DNA of 64,000 nt from Gammaproteobacteria bacterium (GTDB taxonomy: Bacteria; Pseudomonadota; Gammaproteobacteria; Steroidobacterales; Rariloculaceae), in contig DASVDR010000005.1 of assembly GCA_036381015.1 (NCBI GenBank), positions 1 to 64,000 of the forward strand. Direction: 5' to 3'. The position numbers were made by a program, and so were the translations under genes. Shown piece by piece: positions 33,655-44,805 of this stretch. Position 1 is the stretch's first letter. Every line of letters begins with the position of its first letter. Below the pieces are notes generated by a model that was not told the DNA's origin, made no database searches, and saw only the letters and a list, made by a program, of their open reading frames with translations.

Positions 33655-34704
33655 ATGGCAGCGATCAAAGGAGACTTTCCGGACGAGCGGGCGCAGCACC
33701 TGTTGCGCGTGCTCGTGGACAAATACATCCGCGAAGGGCAGCCCGTCGGTTCGCGGACGTTGTCGCGTGAGTCCGGGCTCGATCTGAGCCCGGCCACGAT
33801 CCGCAACATCATGGCCGACCTCGAGGAGATGGGCTTCGTCTCCTCGCCTCACACCTCGGCAGGTCGCGTGCCCACGATCAAGGGCTACCGCCTCTTCGTC
33901 GATACGCTGATCAAGCTCACGCCGCCGAAAGAAGACGAGCTGCTCCGCTTCCGGGAGACGCTGCGCGAGGCGGCCGGCGACCCGCAGGCGCTCGCAACCT
34001 CGGTCTCGTCGCTGCTGTCCATGCTGACGCAGCTCGCGGGCATCGTCACCGTGCCGCGCCGCGTCCACAGCGCGCTGCGGCAGATCGAGTTTCTGCCGCT
34101 GTCGAACCGGCGCGTTCTCGCGATCCTCGTCGTGAACGAGCGCGAGGTGCAGAACAAGATCCTGCACGTGCACAGGGACTTCACGGAGGACGAGCTGCGT
34201 CAGGCGGGCAACTACCTCACGGAGCAGTTCGGCGGGCGCGACCTGCATCAGGTGCGGGTCGACCTCGTCAACGAGCTCAGGAAGACCCGCGAGTCCATGA
34301 ACGCGCTGATGATCGAGGCGATCGAGCTCGCCGCCCAAGCGTTTCCGAACGAGACCCCGCGGCAGGAGTACGTGCTGTCCGGCGAGACGAATCTGATGGT
34401 CGCCGAGCTCGGCGACATGGAGAAGCTGAAGGGGCTGTTCAACGCGTTCAGCCGCCAGCACGACATGCTCCGCCTGCTCGATCAGAGCTTGAATGCCGAG
34501 GGGGTGCAGATCTTCATCGGCCAGGAGTCGGGGTACCAGGTTCTCGAGTCGTGCAGCATCGTGGCGGCGCCCTATACCACCGAGGACGATACGGTGGGCG
34601 TGCTCGGCGTCATCGGTCCCACGCGCATGGCGTACGAGCGGGTGATTCCGATCGTCGACATCACCTCCAAGCTGCTCGGGCGCGCCTTGAAGTCCAATAA
34701 CTAG
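33655..34704 (+). CDS. hrcA: Heat-inducible transcription repressor HrcA
   Basis: This 349-aa protein has an N-terminal winged helix (VDKYIREGQPVGSRTL, LSPATIRNIMADLEEMGF, SPHTSAGRVPTIKGYRLFVD) and GAF-like/IDD domains. It ends with the family-typical GVLGVIGPTRMAYERVIPIV. HrcA normally represses chaperone genes through CIRCE operators. I find no CIRCE upstream of hrcA, grpE or dnaK, so its targets may lie elsewhere. The ATG at 33655 is preferred; 33631 is an alternative. A TTGACA at 33588-33593 may be its -35, but the -10 is poor. Confidence 0.93.
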   Translation: MAAIKGDFPDERAQHLLRVLVDKYIREGQPVGSRTLSRESGLDLSPATIRNIMADLEEMGFVSSPHTSAGRVPTIKGYRLFVDTLIKLTPPKEDELLRFRETLREAAGDPQALATSVSSLLSMLTQLAGIVTVPRRVHSALRQIEFLPLSNRRVLAILVVNEREVQNKILHVHRDFTEDELRQAGNYLTEQFGGRDLHQVRVDLVNELRKTRESMNALMIEAIELAAQAFPNETPRQEYVLSGETNLMVAELGDMEKLKGLFNAFSRQHDMLRLLDQSLNAEGVQIFIGQESGYQVLESCSIVAAPYTTEDDTVGVLGVIGPTRMAYERVIPIVDITSKLLGRALKSNN

Positions 34705-34713
34705 CCCCCATTA
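34685..34713 (+). promoter_or_regulatory. Sigma32-type heat-shock promoter for grpE
   Basis: CCTTGAA (34685-34691) and CCCCATTA (34706-34713) are separated by 14 bp. This matches the sigma32 consensus CTTGAA / CCCCATnT very closely. It overlaps the last codons of hrcA and lies about 60 bp before the grpE start. Confidence 0.75.
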
Positions 34714-34772
34714 GCCCCTCAAATCATTACTGGAACGGGCGCCCGGCGGGCGTCGCGGGAGGAACTTTCGTC

Positions 34773-35387
34773 ATGACTGGAGAGGCCATGGAGCGGAATT
34801 CATCAGGCGGGCGCGAGGCCGCGGACCCCGGCGGGGAGGCGGACGCGGCCGGCCGGGAACACGAGGCCGGCCCGGAGCTCGAGGCAGGCCCGGCGCCGGC
34901 AAGCGAGCCGACGGCCCACGAGGAGGAGCTCGAAGCCCTGCGCCGGGAGGCCGAGGAGAACTGGAACAAGTATCTGCGGGCGGTAGCCGAGCTCGATAAC
35001 TTCCGCAAGCGCACCGCGCGCGAGCTCGAGACGGCCCGGAAGTACGCGGCGGAGCGCCTCGGCCAGGCGATGCTTCCGGTACGGGACAGCCTCGAGGCGG
35101 CGCTCGCGGCAGCCGACAATGTCGACGTCGCGACGCTGCTCGAGGGTGAGCGCGCCACGCTCCGCCTCCTGGACCAGGCGTTCGAGAGCGTCGGAATCCG
35201 GGAGATCAACCCCGCCGGCGAGGCCTTCGACCCGACGAAGCACGAGGCGATGACGTTGCAGCCCACGGCCGATGCGGCTCCGGATACCGTCGTCGCCGTG
35301 ATCCAGAAGGGCTACGAGCTGCACGACCGGCTGCTGCGGCCGGCGCGCGTCGTCGTGGCGGCCCCGCCGCCGCAAGGGCAGGGGTGA
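34773..35387 (+). CDS. grpE: Nucleotide exchange factor GrpE
   Basis: This 204-aa protein has a long disordered Glu/Ala/Gly-rich N-terminus (about 1-50), a coiled coil (LEALRREAEENWNKYLRAVA, ELDNFRKRTARELE) and a C-terminal beta wing (GEAFDPTKHEAMTL, VVAVIQKGYELHDRLLRPA). GrpE releases ADP from DnaK. GGGAGGA precedes the ATG. It is the first gene after the sigma32 promoter and precedes dnaK. Confidence 0.95.
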   Translation: MTGEAMERNSSGGREAADPGGEADAAGREHEAGPELEAGPAPASEPTAHEEELEALRREAEENWNKYLRAVAELDNFRKRTARELETARKYAAERLGQAMLPVRDSLEAALAAADNVDVATLLEGERATLRLLDQAFESVGIREINPAGEAFDPTKHEAMTLQPTADAAPDTVVAVIQKGYELHDRLLRPARVVVAAPPPQGQG

Positions 35388-35396
35388 CGGGCCGGG

Positions 35397-35424
35397 GTTG
35401 AATTGGAGGGCGGGTCCCCCAATT
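35397..35424 (+). promoter_or_regulatory. Candidate second sigma32-like promoter for dnaK
   Basis: GTTGAA (35397-35402) is followed after 14 bp by CCCCAATT (35417-35424), one or two mismatches per element from the sigma32 consensus. It lies about 70 bp before dnaK and would allow extra dnaK transcription. Confidence 0.45.
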
Positions 35425-35493
35425 AAGATCGAGTCGGAAAGGTCTGACGCGACGCACGAATTTTCATTCTGGGCGAGCTGAGGTGTGGCAGTT

Positions 35494-37410
35494 ATGGGAC
35501 GAGTCATCGGCATAGATTTGGGCACGACGAATTCGTGCGTTGCCGTCATGGAGGGCGGCAAGCCGAAGGTCATCGAGAACAGTGAGGGCGACCGCACGAC
35601 GCCTTCGATCGTCGCGTTCACCAAGGACGGCGAGGTTCTGGTCGGGCAAACGGCCAAGCGTCAAGCGGTCACGAATCCGAGCAACACGTTGTTCGCGATC
35701 AAGCGTCTGATCGGGCGCCGCTACGACGACCACGTCGTCGAGAAGGACGCGAACATGGTGCCGTACAAGATCGTCCGGGCGGACAACGGCGACGCTTGGG
35801 TCGAGGTGGCCGGCAAGAAGATGGCGCCGCCCGAGATTTCGGCGCGAGTGCTCGCGAAGATGAAGCAGACCGCCGAGGACTATCTCGGCGAGAAAGTCAC
35901 CGAGGCCGTGATCACGGTGCCGGCGTACTTCAACGACTCCCAGCGGCAGGCGACGAAGGATGCGGGGCGCATCGCGGGGCTCGACGTCAAGCGCATCATC
36001 AACGAGCCGACGGCCGCGGCGCTCGCTTACGGTCTCGACAAGAAGCGCGGCGACCGCAAGGTGGCCGTCTACGACTTGGGCGGCGGCACGTTCGACATCT
36101 CGATCATCGAGATCGCCGAAGTCGACGGCGAGCATCAGTTCGAGGTGCTCGCGACGAACGGCGATACGTTCCTCGGCGGTGAGGACTTCGACAATCGCAT
36201 CATCGGCTACCTGACGAAGGAGTTCGAGAAGGAGAGCGGCATCGACGTCACGAAGGATCCGCTCGCGATGCAGCGCCTGAAGGAGGCGGCAGAGAAGGCG
36301 AAGATCGAGCTTTCGTCGCGTCAGCAGACCGACATCAACCTGCCGTACATCACGGCGGATGCGAGCGGTCCGAAGCACCTGAACATCAGCCTCACGCGGG
36401 CGAAGTTCGAGTCGCTCGTCGAGGATCTGATCGAGCGCACGATTGCGCCGTGCAAGACCGCGTTGCAGGACGCGGGGCTCACGGTGAACGACATCCACGA
36501 CGTGATCCTCGTCGGCGGCCAGACGCGCATGCCGAAGGTGCAGCAGCAGGTCCAGGAGCTGTTCGGCAAGGAGCCGCGCAAGGACGTGAACCCCGACGAG
36601 GCGGTCGCGATCGGCGCCGCCATTCAGGCCGGCGTGCTCGCGGGCGAGGTCAAGGACGTGCTGCTGCTCGACGTCACGCCGCTGTCGCTCGGCATCGAGA
36701 CGCTCGGCGGCGTGATGACGAAGCTGATCGAGAAGAACACCACGATTCCGACGAAGGCGACGCAGGTGTTCTCCACGGCCGAGGACAATCAGACGGCCGT
36801 GACGATCCACGTGCTTCAGGGCGAGCGCGGACGGGCGCGCGACAACAAGTCGCTCGGCCGCTTCGACCTCTCCGACATCCCGCCGGCGCCACGCGGCGTG
36901 CCGCAGATCGAGGTGACGTTCGACATCGACGCGAACGGCATCTTGAACGTGTCCGCGAAGGACAAGGCCACGGGCAAGGAGCAGAAGATCGTCATCAAGG
37001 CGTCTTCGGGGCTCACCGAGGAGGAGATCCAGCGGATGGTTCAGGACGCCGAGGCGCACGCCGCCGAGGACGAGAAGTTCCGCGAGCTCGTGAACGTCCG
37101 CAACCAGGGCGATGCGCTGGTTCACGCCACGGAGAAATCCCTTGCGGATCTCGGCGACAAAGTACCGGCAGAGGAGCGAGCCCGCGTCGAGAGCGCGTTG
37201 TCGGAGCTGAAGGAGGCGTTGAAGGGCGACAGCAAGAGCGGCATCGAGGCGAAGATTCGCGCGCTCAGCGAGGCGTCTGCCGGGCTCGCGCAGAAGGTGT
37301 ACGGCGAGCAGCCTGCGGGCGGTGCGGCCGAGGGCCGGCCGGGCGAGGACAACGTCGTCGACGCCGAGTTCGAGGAGGTCAAGGACGACGACGAGCAGAA
37401 GCGGGCGTGA
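35494..37410 (+). CDS. dnaK: Chaperone DnaK (Hsp70)
   Basis: This 638-aa Hsp70 has the same length as the E. coli protein. The ATPase domain carries [50 protein letters not shown] and the [14 protein letters not shown] motif. The linker [13 protein letters not shown] is intact. The substrate-binding domain and lid end in [12 protein letters not shown]. It works with DnaJ and GrpE in protein folding. The ATG at 35494 is preferred over an in-frame GTG at 35485. An intrinsic terminator-like hairpin follows. Confidence 0.98.
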   Translation: MGRVIGIDLGTTNSCVAVMEGGKPKVIENSEGDRTTPSIVAFTKDGEVLVGQTAKRQAVTNPSNTLFAIKRLIGRRYDDHVVEKDANMVPYKIVRADNGDAWVEVAGKKMAPPEISARVLAKMKQTAEDYLGEKVTEAVITVPAYFNDSQRQATKDAGRIAGLDVKRIINEPTAAALAYGLDKKRGDRKVAVYDLGGGTFDISIIEIAEVDGEHQFEVLATNGDTFLGGEDFDNRIIGYLTKEFEKESGIDVTKDPLAMQRLKEAAEKAKIELSSRQQTDINLPYITADASGPKHLNISLTRAKFESLVEDLIERTIAPCKTALQDAGLTVNDIHDVILVGGQTRMPKVQQQVQELFGKEPRKDVNPDEAVAIGAAIQAGVLAGEVKDVLLLDVTPLSLGIETLGGVMTKLIEKNTTIPTKATQVFSTAEDNQTAVTIHVLQGERGRARDNKSLGRFDLSDIPPAPRGVPQIEVTFDIDANGILNVSAKDKATGKEQKIVIKASSGLTEEEIQRMVQDAEAHAAEDEKFRELVNVRNQGDALVHATEKSLADLGDKVPAEERARVESALSELKEALKGDSKSGIEAKIRALSEASAGLAQKVYGEQPAGGAAEGRPGEDNVVDAEFEEVKDDDEQKRA

Positions 37411-37471
37411 GCCCGCGCCGGCGGGAGGGGCGAACGACGGGCCGCGGCTCCTTCCTGCCGGCATCGCCTCG

Positions 37472-37499
37472 GGAAAAAGGGCGCGAGCGCCCTTTTTCC
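37472..37499 (+). terminator. 13-bp hairpin with A/T runs after dnaK
   Basis: The arm at 37472-37484 (GGAAAAAGGGCGC) is exactly complementary to 37487-37499. The stem carries A5 on one side and T5 on the other, so it can act in both directions. A smaller CGGC/GCCG hairpin with T6 lies at 37506-37523. It would separate much dnaK transcription from dnaJ. Confidence 0.7.
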
Positions 37500-37615
37500 G
37501 AAATGCGGCCCGAGCCGTTTTTTCGTGTGGGGGCTTTTCGGCGACAATCGCGGCCTGGTAACGGGGGCGCGGGCCTCGGTGCGGGGCCCGCGCCGTCATG
37601 GGGACTGAGGGGGTA

Positions 37616-38749
37616 ATGGCCAAGCGCGATTACTACGAGATTCTGGGCGTGCAGCGCAATGCTGCGGCGGAGGACCTCAAGAAGGCCTACCGGCGCCTGG
37701 CCATGAAATACCATCCGGACCGCAATCCGAACGATCCGGAGGCCGAGACGCGCTTCAAGGAGGCGAAAGAAGCCTACGAGGTGCTGGCCGACCCATCGAA
37801 GCGCGCCGCGTACGACCGGTTCGGGCATGCGGGCGTCCAATCGGGGGGCGGCATGGGTGCTAACGGATTCGGCGGCTCGGATGTGTTCAGTGACATCTTC
37901 GGCGATGTGTTCGGCGACATCTTCGGCGCCGGGTCGCGAAGCCGAGCCCAGATGTACCGCGGGGCGGATCTTCGCTACGAGCTCGAGCTGACGCTCGAGC
38001 AGGCCGTCACCGGCGACACGGTCGAGATCGATATACCGAGCCGCGTGACGTGCGAAACCTGCGACGGCAGCGGCGCGGCGCCGGGCACCGAGCGCGTGAC
38101 CTGCGCGACTTGCGGCGGCCTCGGCCAGGTTCGTGTGCAGCAGGGCTTCTTCTCGATCCAGCAAACGTGCCCCGCGTGCCGTGGCGCGGGCTCGCGGATC
38201 GAGACGCCGTGCCGCGAGTGCGGCGGCGCCGGGACGGTACGCAAACTCAGGACGATCGCCGTCAAAGTGCCGCCGGGTGTCGACGACGGCGACCGCATCC
38301 GGCTGGCGCGCGAAGGGGAGCCGGGGCGCAACGGCGGCCCGCCCGGAGATCTCTACGTCGACATCGTCGTGCAGCCGCACCCGATCTTCCGTCGCGACGG
38401 CCGCGACTTGAGCTGCGAGGTGCCGATCAGCTTCGCCACGGCCGCCCTCGGCGGCACCGTGGAGGTTCCGACCCTCGACGGCCATGTCGTGCTGAAGGTG
38501 CCCCCGGAGACCCAGTCCGGAAAAGTGTTCCGGCTGAGGGGCAAGGGGGTGCGCTCGGTTCGGGAGCCGGGCTTCGGGGACCTCCTGTGCCGCGTGCAAG
38601 TCGAGACGCCGGTGAATCTCACGGCCGAGCAGAAAGAGCTGCTGAGGGCGTTCGACGAGGCGGTATCCGGCGGCGGCGAGCGTCACAGCCCGCGCGCGCG
38701 ATCGTGGTTCGACGGCGTGAAAAGCTTTTTCGAGCGGATGGGGGCGTAG
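37616..38749 (+). CDS. dnaJ: Chaperone protein DnaJ (Hsp40, type I)
   Basis: This 377-aa protein has a J domain ([19 protein letters not shown] at about 33-35), a Gly/Phe-rich linker with [12 protein letters not shown] and four zinc repeats ([32 protein letters not shown]). A C-terminal substrate domain follows. It delivers substrates to DnaK and stimulates its ATPase. GAGGGGG precedes the ATG at 37616. dapB follows after 3 bp. Confidence 0.97.
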   Translation: MAKRDYYEILGVQRNAAAEDLKKAYRRLAMKYHPDRNPNDPEAETRFKEAKEAYEVLADPSKRAAYDRFGHAGVQSGGGMGANGFGGSDVFSDIFGDVFGDIFGAGSRSRAQMYRGADLRYELELTLEQAVTGDTVEIDIPSRVTCETCDGSGAAPGTERVTCATCGGLGQVRVQQGFFSIQQTCPACRGAGSRIETPCRECGGAGTVRKLRTIAVKVPPGVDDGDRIRLAREGEPGRNGGPPGDLYVDIVVQPHPIFRRDGRDLSCEVPISFATAALGGTVEVPTLDGHVVLKVPPETQSGKVFRLRGKGVRSVREPGFGDLLCRVQVETPVNLTAEQKELLRAFDEAVSGGGERHSPRARSWFDGVKSFFERMGA

Positions 38750-38752
38750 CCG

Positions 38753-39562
38753 TTGCTGAAGCTCGCGGTGCTTGGCGCCTCCGGCCGCATGGGCCGGGCG
38801 ATTCTCGGCTGTGTTGCGGAGGCGGACGACTTCCGGCTGACCGGCGCGGTGACGCAGTCCGGCGATCCGACGATCGGACGCGACGCGGGCGAGGCCGCGG
38901 GGCTCGCGCCCTTCGGCGTGCCGCTGACGGACGACCGCCAGCAGGCGCTGCACGGTGCTCAAGTGGCCGTCGATTTCACGCTGCCCACCGCGCTCGAGGC
39001 GAACGTCAAGGCTTGCGTCGAGACGGGCACGGCGCTCGTCGTCGGCACCACGGGGCTCGAGAAGCGGCATTTCGATGCGATGGAGCGGGCGGCGCATCAG
39101 ATCCCGATCGTCTACGGCCGCAACATGAGCGTCGGCGTGAACCTCTTCATGGAGCTCGTCGCCCGCGCCGCCCGCGCGCTCGGCGACGAGTACGACGTCG
39201 AGATCGTCGAGGCCCACCACCGTCACAAGGTGGATGCGCCGTCGGGTACGGCGCTCGCGCTCGGCGAGCGCGTCGCCGAGGCGAAGGGACGGCCGCTCAA
39301 GGACCTTGCCGTCTACACCCGCCAGGGGCGGACGGGACCGCGCGTCCCGAGCACGATCGGCTTCTCGGTGATTCGCGGCGGCAACATCGTCGGCGATCAC
39401 TCGGTGCTTTTCATTGCCGGCGACGAGCAGGTGGAATTCGTGCATCGCGCCAGAGACCGTCGCGCATTCGCCCGCGGCGCCCTGCGCGCTGCCCGGTGGG
39501 TGGCCGGGCGCGCCCCCGGCTACTATTCGATGGCGGACGTGCTCGCGTCGCAACGCGCTTGA
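38753..39562 (+). CDS. dapB: 4-hydroxy-tetrahydrodipicolinate reductase
   Basis: This 269-aa enzyme of lysine and diaminopimelate synthesis has the nucleotide-binding GASGRMG at the start, TTGLE, NMSVGVNLF and the signature VEAHHRHKVDAPSGTAL with the catalytic His. The start codon is a TTG three bases after the dnaJ stop, with a G-run upstream, so the two genes are translationally linked. This dnaJ-dapB-carAB order is conserved in many proteobacteria. Confidence 0.95.
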   Translation: MLKLAVLGASGRMGRAILGCVAEADDFRLTGAVTQSGDPTIGRDAGEAAGLAPFGVPLTDDRQQALHGAQVAVDFTLPTALEANVKACVETGTALVVGTTGLEKRHFDAMERAAHQIPIVYGRNMSVGVNLFMELVARAARALGDEYDVEIVEAHHRHKVDAPSGTALALGERVAEAKGRPLKDLAVYTRQGRTGPRVPSTIGFSVIRGGNIVGDHSVLFIAGDEQVEFVHRARDRRAFARGALRAARWVAGRAPGYYSMADVLASQRA

Positions 39563-39672
39563 GGCACGAGCGGTCCGAGTTCCTGCTGCCACCAATGCGG
39601 CGGCGTGAACTTCGAGCGGCCGGCCGGCTCTATGTAGCGGGCGCGCGCGGCGGCGGTCGGAGGTTCCCGCAA

Positions 39673-39701
39673 TTCAAGTCCGGCATCGGAGCCGCTAGAA
39701 T
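39673..39701 (+). promoter_or_regulatory. Probable sigma70 promoter of carAB
   Basis: TTCAAG (39673-39678) and TAGAAT (39696-39701) are separated by 17 bp. The start codon of carA lies about 97 nt beyond the predicted start site, leaving a leader that contains a small TTGCCG/CGGCAA hairpin. Confidence 0.6.
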
Positions 39702-39805
39702 AGCGGCCTGAGCCCCCACTAGCGAAAAGCTCTCCGGGATTGCCGTGCGCCTCGCGGCAAGCCCGCGATCGTGTGCAGGCGCAACCCTTGGTTCAGGAGC
39801 TCAGC

Positions 39806-40963
39806 GTGGCAGAGCCGGCGATACTAGCGCTCGAAGACGGAACGGTGTTCCGCGGCATCTCCGTCGGCGCACCCGGCCGCACCCTCGGCGAGGTGGTGTT
39901 CAACACCGCGATGACCGGGTATCAGGAGATCCTGACCGATCCGTCCTATTTCCGGCAGATCGTCACCCTGACCTATCCTCACATCGGCAACGTCGGCACG
40001 AACTCCGACGATTTCGAGTCACAGCGCATTTTTGCCGCGGGGCTCGTCGTCCGCGACCTCTCCCGGCTCGCGAGCAGCTGGCGGGCGGAGACGAAGCTGC
40101 AGGACTTTCTCGTCCGCGGCGACACGGTCGCGATCGCCGGCATCGATACTCGCCAGCTGACGCGCATCATCCGCGACAAAGGCGCACAGGCGGGCTGTAT
40201 CGTGACGGGCGCCGATGCGAGCGCCGAGGAGGCGGTGCGGGCCGCGCGGAAATTCCCCGGCATCAAAGGCAAGGATCTGGCGCGGCTGGTCACGACCAAG
40301 AAGCCGTACCAGTGGAATCAGGGCAGCATCTGGCCGCAGCGGCCGGCCGTGTACTCGAAACGGATCGCGAGCTTTCACGTCGTGGCCGTCGATTTCGGGG
40401 TGAAGCGCAACATCTTGCGGCTGATCGCCGACCTCGACGCCCGGATCACGGTCGTGCCGGCCACCACGGGCGCTGACGAGATCATGGCGCTGAATCCGGA
40501 CGGCGTGTTCCTGTCGAACGGCCCGGGCGACCCTGAGCCCTGCGGGTACGCGATCGAGGCGATTCGTACCCTCGCGAGCATCGGCGTGCCTCAGTTCGGC
40601 ATCTGTCTCGGCCACCAGCTGCTCGGTCTTGCGGCGGGCGCGAAGACCGTGAAGATGAAGTTCGGGCATCACGGCGCGAACCACCCCGTGCTCGAAATCG
40701 ACTCCGGCCGGGTGCTGATCACGAGCCAGAACCACGGCTTCGCGGTCGACGAGGCGACGCTGCCGCCGAACGCGCGCCCGACGCACCGCTCGCTCTTCGA
40801 CGGCACGCTCCAGGGCATCGAGCTGACCGACGCGCCGGCGTTCTCGTTTCAGGGCCATCCGGAAGCGAGCCCCGGCCCGCACGATCTGCGGCCGCTGTTC
40901 CAGCGCTTCATCGCGATGATGAAGGACTATCGCCGGCAGGCTGTCGCCGCCGCGGCTCGATGA
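39806..40963 (+). CDS. carA: Carbamoyl-phosphate synthase small subunit
   Basis: This 385-aa glutamine amidotransferase subunit starts at GTG with TCAGGAG upstream. The N-terminal domain has [11 protein letters not shown] and [17 protein letters not shown]. The class I GATase domain has the nucleophile Cys in [15 protein letters not shown] and the His/Glu of [12 protein letters not shown]. It makes ammonia from glutamine for the CarB subunit, feeding arginine and pyrimidine synthesis. A palindromic repeat separates it from carB. Confidence 0.97.
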   Translation: MAEPAILALEDGTVFRGISVGAPGRTLGEVVFNTAMTGYQEILTDPSYFRQIVTLTYPHIGNVGTNSDDFESQRIFAAGLVVRDLSRLASSWRAETKLQDFLVRGDTVAIAGIDTRQLTRIIRDKGAQAGCIVTGADASAEEAVRAARKFPGIKGKDLARLVTTKKPYQWNQGSIWPQRPAVYSKRIASFHVVAVDFGVKRNILRLIADLDARITVVPATTGADEIMALNPDGVFLSNGPGDPEPCGYAIEAIRTLASIGVPQFGICLGHQLLGLAAGAKTVKMKFGHHGANHPVLEIDSGRVLITSQNHGFAVDEATLPPNARPTHRSLFDGTLQGIELTDAPAFSFQGHPEASPGPHDLRPLFQRFIAMMKDYRRQAVAAAAR

Positions 40964-40968
40964 GCTCG

Positions 40969-41020
40969 AAAAGGTGTCCGACACCTTTTTCCGCAAGATT
41001 CGCAACTGACACCTTTCTTC
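40969..41020 (+). repeat. Palindromic repeat, copy 2 (plus a half copy) between carA and carB
   Basis: A-run, GGTGTCCGACACC and T-run form a perfect hairpin at 40969-40990. A half element, CTGACACCTTTC, follows at 41006-41017. The full copy is followed by TTTTTCCG like the nuo copies. It lies in the 99-bp gap of a two-subunit operon. Confidence 0.75.
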
Positions 41021-41062
41021 CGATGCCACCGGCCGCTTTTTCCGACGGATTGGAATGACGCT

Positions 41063-44000
41063 ATGCCTCGCCGCGACGACCTCGAGAGCATCCTGATCAT
41101 CGGCGCCGGCCCGATCGTGATCGGGCAGGCGTGCGAGTTCGATTATTCGGGCACGCAGGCGTGCAAGGCCCTGCGGGAGGAGGGCTACCGCGTCGTTCTC
41201 GTGAACTCGAATCCCGCGACGATCATGACCGATCCGGCGAGCGCGGACGCGATCTACATCGAGCCGATCAACTGGCGGGCGATCGCGAGCGTGATCGAGA
41301 AGGAACGCCCGTCCGCGCTGCTCCCGACGATGGGCGGTCAGACGGCGCTGAACTGCGCCCTCGACCTCGACCGCGAGGGCGTGCTCGCGCGGTACGGCGT
41401 CGAGCTCATTGCCGCGTCCCGCAAGGCCATCGACATGGCCGAGGACCGCGAGCTCTTCCGCAACGCGATGCAGGAGATCGGCCTCGAGGTGGCTCGCGCG
41501 GGGATCGCGCACTCGATGGAAGAGGCGTGGGAGGTGCAGAAGGAGATTGGCTTCCCGGTGATCGTGCGTCCGTCGTTCACGCTCGGCGGCACGGGCGGCG
41601 GCATCGCCTATAACCGCGAGGAGTTCGAGGACATCGTCAGCCGCGGGCTCGACCAGTCGCCGACCAACGAGGTGCTGCTCGAGGAATCGGTCCTCGGGTG
41701 GAAAGAATTCGAGATGGAGGTCGTCCGCGACCGCAACGACAACTGCATCATCATCTGCTCCATCGAGAATCTCGATCCGATGGGGATTCATACCGGCGAT
41801 TCGATCACGGTGGCGCCGGCGCAGACGCTGACCGACAAGGAATATCAGCGCATGCGCGACGCGTCGATCGCGGTGCTGCGCAAGGTCGGCGTCGACACCG
41901 GCGGCTCGAACGTGCAGTTCGCCGTGAACCCCGAGGACGGGCGGATCATCGTGATCGAGATGAACCCGCGCGTGTCGCGCTCGTCGGCGCTCGCGTCGAA
42001 GGCCACGGGGTTTCCGATCGCGAAGGTGGCCGCGAAGCTCGCCGTCGGCTACACCCTCGACGAGCTCCGCAACGAGATCACCGGCGGCGCCACGCCGGCC
42101 TCGTTCGAGCCGACGATAGACTACGTCGTGACGAAGGTTCCGCGCTTCACCTTCGAGAAGTTCCCTCAGGCCAACGACCGGCTGACCACGCAGATGAAGT
42201 CCGTCGGCGAGGTCATGGCGATCGGCCGCACGTTCCAGGAGTCGCTGCAGAAGGCGCTGCGCGGGCTCGAGACGGGCGCCGACGGGCTCACGCCTCTGGC
42301 CGGCAACGTCGAGACTGACGAGGACTGGGCCGAGCTCAAGCGCGAGCTCAGCATGCCGGGCAGCAAGAGGATCTGGTACGTCGCGGATGCCTTTCGCCTC
42401 GGCATGCCGTTCGAGGAGATCCACGAGCTCACGAAGATCGATCCGTGGTTCCTCGCGCAGATCGAGGACCTGGTCGCCGCCGAGCGGGAGGTGGAGGAGG
42501 CGGGCCTCGACGCGCTTCTGCCCGACATGCTTCGCCGGCTGAAGCGGAAGGGCTTCAGCGACAGTCGGATCGCCGCGCTCCTCGGCATCCAGGAAGCCGT
42601 TGTCCGCAAGGCACGCTACAAGCACGGTGTCCGTCCGGTATTCAAGCGAGTGGACAGCTGCGCGGCCGAGTTCGCGACCGACACCGCCTACATGTACTCC
42701 ACTTACGAGGACTACTGCGAGGCGGACCCCACGGACGCGAAGAAGATCATCATCCTCGGCGGCGGGCCGAACCGCATCGGACAGGGCATCGAGTTCGATT
42801 ACTGCTGCGTGCACGCCGCCTTCGCGCTGAAGGAGATCGGGTACGAGACCATCATGGTCAACTGCAACCCGGAAACGGTCTCCACCGACTATGACACGTC
42901 GGATCGCCTGTATTTCGAGCCCCTCACGCTCGAGGACGTGCTCGAGATCGTCGACAAGGAGAAGCCGGAGGGCGTGATCGTGCAGTACGGCGGCCAAACG
43001 CCGCTCAAGCTCGCGCGCGCGCTCGAGGCCGCGAACGTGCCGATCATCGGCACGTCCCCAGACTCGATCGATCTCGCGGAGGACCGCGAACGCTTCCAGA
43101 AGCTGGTGAACAGCCTGGGGCTGAAGCAGCCGCCGAACTGCACCGCGCGCACCGAGGAGGAGGCCGTTGCGATGGCCAAGGAGGTGGGCTATCCGCTCGT
43201 CGTGCGGCCGTCCTACGTTCTCGGCGGACGGGCGATGGAGATCGTCTACGGCGAGGACGAGCTCAAGGACTACATGGCCCAGGCGGTCAGCGTCTCGAAC
43301 GAGAGCCCGGTGCTGCTCGACCGCTTCCTCGACGTCGCCGTCGAGGTCGACGTCGACGCGATCTCGGACGGCCGCGATGTGATCATCGGCGGCATCATGG
43401 AGCACGTGGAGCAGGCGGGTATCCACTCCGGCGATTCCGGCTGCTCGCTGCCGCCGTTCAGCCTGAGCGCGGAAACGCAGCAGCAGCTCGTGGAGCAAGT
43501 CACCCGGCTCGCGAAGCGCCTCGAGGTCGTCGGCCTCATGAACACGCAGTTCGCGATCCAGAACGGCGTGATCTACGTGCTCGAGGTCAATCCGCGCGCG
43601 TCGCGCACCGTGCCTTTCGTCTCGAAAGCGATCGGGATGCCTCTCGCGAAGATCGCGGCGAAAGCGATGGCCGGCATGAGCTTTGCGGAGCAGGGCGTCG
43701 TGCCGCCGAAGCGCCGGCCGTATTTCGCGGTGAAGGAGTCGGTGTTTCCGTTCATCAAGTTCGCCGACGCCGATCCGATCCTCGGCCCGGAGATGAAGTC
43801 GACCGGCGAGGTCATGGGCACGGGCCGTACCTTCGCCGAGGCCTACGCGAAGGCGCAGATCGCTTCGGGCGTCGACTTGCCGCGCTCGGGCGTCGCCTTC
43901 CTCAGCGTGCGCGACCGCGACAAGCCCGCCGCCGTCGAGCTCGGGCATCTATTGATCAAGCGCGGATTCGAGATCGTTGCGACGGGTGGGACCGCGAAGG

Positions 44001-44287
44001 CCCTCGCCGAAGGCGGCGTCCCGTGTCGCCGGGTGAACAAGGTGCGCGAAGGACGCCCGCACATCGTCGACATGATCAAGAACCGCGAGATCAGTCTGAT
44101 CGTGAACACCACGGAGGGGAAGCAGGCGATTCGCGAGTCGCATTCGATCCGGGGCGAGGCGGTGCACTACAAGGTCACGTACTACACGACGCTTGCGGCT
44201 GCGAAAGCAACGTGCGACGCTCTAGACCATCTCGATAACGTCATCGTCAACAGGCTGCAGGACCTGCACGAGGAGGCGACGGTTTGA
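41063..44287 (+). CDS. carB: Carbamoyl-phosphate synthase large subunit
   Basis: This 1074-aa protein has two homologous ATP-grasp halves: [19 protein letters not shown] in the first and [19 protein letters not shown] in the second. Each half has the FVxxPSxxLGG-type loops and NPR(V/A)SR motifs. The C-terminal methylglyoxal-synthase-like allosteric domain begins near residue 940 ([20 protein letters not shown]). It builds carbamoyl phosphate from bicarbonate, ammonia and two ATP. Its stop overlaps the greA TTG start. Confidence 0.98.
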   Translation: MPRRDDLESILIIGAGPIVIGQACEFDYSGTQACKALREEGYRVVLVNSNPATIMTDPASADAIYIEPINWRAIASVIEKERPSALLPTMGGQTALNCALDLDREGVLARYGVELIAASRKAIDMAEDRELFRNAMQEIGLEVARAGIAHSMEEAWEVQKEIGFPVIVRPSFTLGGTGGGIAYNREEFEDIVSRGLDQSPTNEVLLEESVLGWKEFEMEVVRDRNDNCIIICSIENLDPMGIHTGDSITVAPAQTLTDKEYQRMRDASIAVLRKVGVDTGGSNVQFAVNPEDGRIIVIEMNPRVSRSSALASKATGFPIAKVAAKLAVGYTLDELRNEITGGATPASFEPTIDYVVTKVPRFTFEKFPQANDRLTTQMKSVGEVMAIGRTFQESLQKALRGLETGADGLTPLAGNVETDEDWAELKRELSMPGSKRIWYVADAFRLGMPFEEIHELTKIDPWFLAQIEDLVAAEREVEEAGLDALLPDMLRRLKRKGFSDSRIAALLGIQEAVVRKARYKHGVRPVFKRVDSCAAEFATDTAYMYSTYEDYCEADPTDAKKIIILGGGPNRIGQGIEFDYCCVHAAFALKEIGYETIMVNCNPETVSTDYDTSDRLYFEPLTLEDVLEIVDKEKPEGVIVQYGGQTPLKLARALEAANVPIIGTSPDSIDLAEDRERFQKLVNSLGLKQPPNCTARTEEEAVAMAKEVGYPLVVRPSYVLGGRAMEIVYGEDELKDYMAQAVSVSNESPVLLDRFLDVAVEVDVDAISDGRDVIIGGIMEHVEQAGIHSGDSGCSLPPFSLSAETQQQLVEQVTRLAKRLEVVGLMNTQFAIQNGVIYVLEVNPRASRTVPFVSKAIGMPLAKIAAKAMAGMSFAEQGVVPPKRRPYFAVKESVFPFIKFADADPILGPEMKSTGEVMGTGRTFAEAYAKAQIASGVDLPRSGVAFLSVRDRDKPAAVELGHLLIKRGFEIVATGGTAKALAEGGVPCRRVNKVREGRPHIVDMIKNREISLIVNTTEGKQAIRESHSIRGEAVHYKVTYYTTLAAAKATCDALDHLDNVIVNRLQDLHEEATV

Positions 44288-44760
44288 GCAAGGTACCCCT
44301 TACGGCGCGCGGGGCGGAGCAACTCAGAGAGGAGCTGCGGCGGCTCAAGACCGAGGAGCGCCCGCGAATAGTCAATGCGATCGCGGAGGCGCGATCGCAC
44401 GGCGATCTTCGCGAGAACGCCGAGTATCACGCTGCAAAGGAGCAGCAGGGGATGATCGAGGCGCGCATTCGGGACATCGAAGCGAAGCTCGCGAACGCGC
44501 AGATCATCGACGTCACGCAGCTCGACGCGGCGGGCCGCGTCGTTTTCGGGGCGACGGTGCATCTCGTCGACGTCGACAGCGGCGAGACGACGCAATACCA
44601 GATCGTCGGCGAGGACGAGTCCGACATCAAGGACGGCCTATTGTCCGTGAGCTCGCCGATCGCGCGGGCGCTGATCGGCAAGGAGGAGGGCGAGACGGCC
44701 GAGGTTGTGACGCCCGGCGGCCGGCGCACCTACGAGATCTCTCGCGTCGAATACGTCTGA
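44284..44760 (+). CDS. greA: Transcript cleavage factor GreA
   Basis: This 158-aa factor starts at a TTG overlapping the carB stop (TTGA). The N-terminal coiled coil ([40 protein letters not shown]) carries the acidic tip used to rescue backtracked RNA polymerase. The C-terminal domain has the FKBP-like fold ([28 protein letters not shown]). It is followed 45 bp later by the first of two large palindromic elements. Confidence 0.97.
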   Translation: MSKVPLTARGAEQLREELRRLKTEERPRIVNAIAEARSHGDLRENAEYHAAKEQQGMIEARIRDIEAKLANAQIIDVTQLDAAGRVVFGATVHLVDVDSGETTQYQIVGEDESDIKDGLLSVSSPIARALIGKEEGETAEVVTPGGRRTYEISRVEYV

Positions 44761-44805
44761 TCCCTTTCGGCTTGGTGGGCGAACGACTCACGCCGCGCAT
44801 CGCAC

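Noticed and set aside
34705-34745. Half-site TTAGCCCCTC after hrcA as a CIRCE operator
   Set aside because: Only one degenerate arm is present and no GAGTGCTAA arm follows at nine bases; the sigma32 promoter explains the region better.
40019-43948. A 1309-codon open frame on the minus strand opposite carA/carB
   Set aside because: It is antisense to two clearly conserved genes, its product is Arg/His/Asp-rich without recognisable domains, and such long shadows are expected in GC-rich coding DNA. The same applies to other long antisense frames, such as those opposite dnaK, nuoG, transketolase and the TonB receptor.
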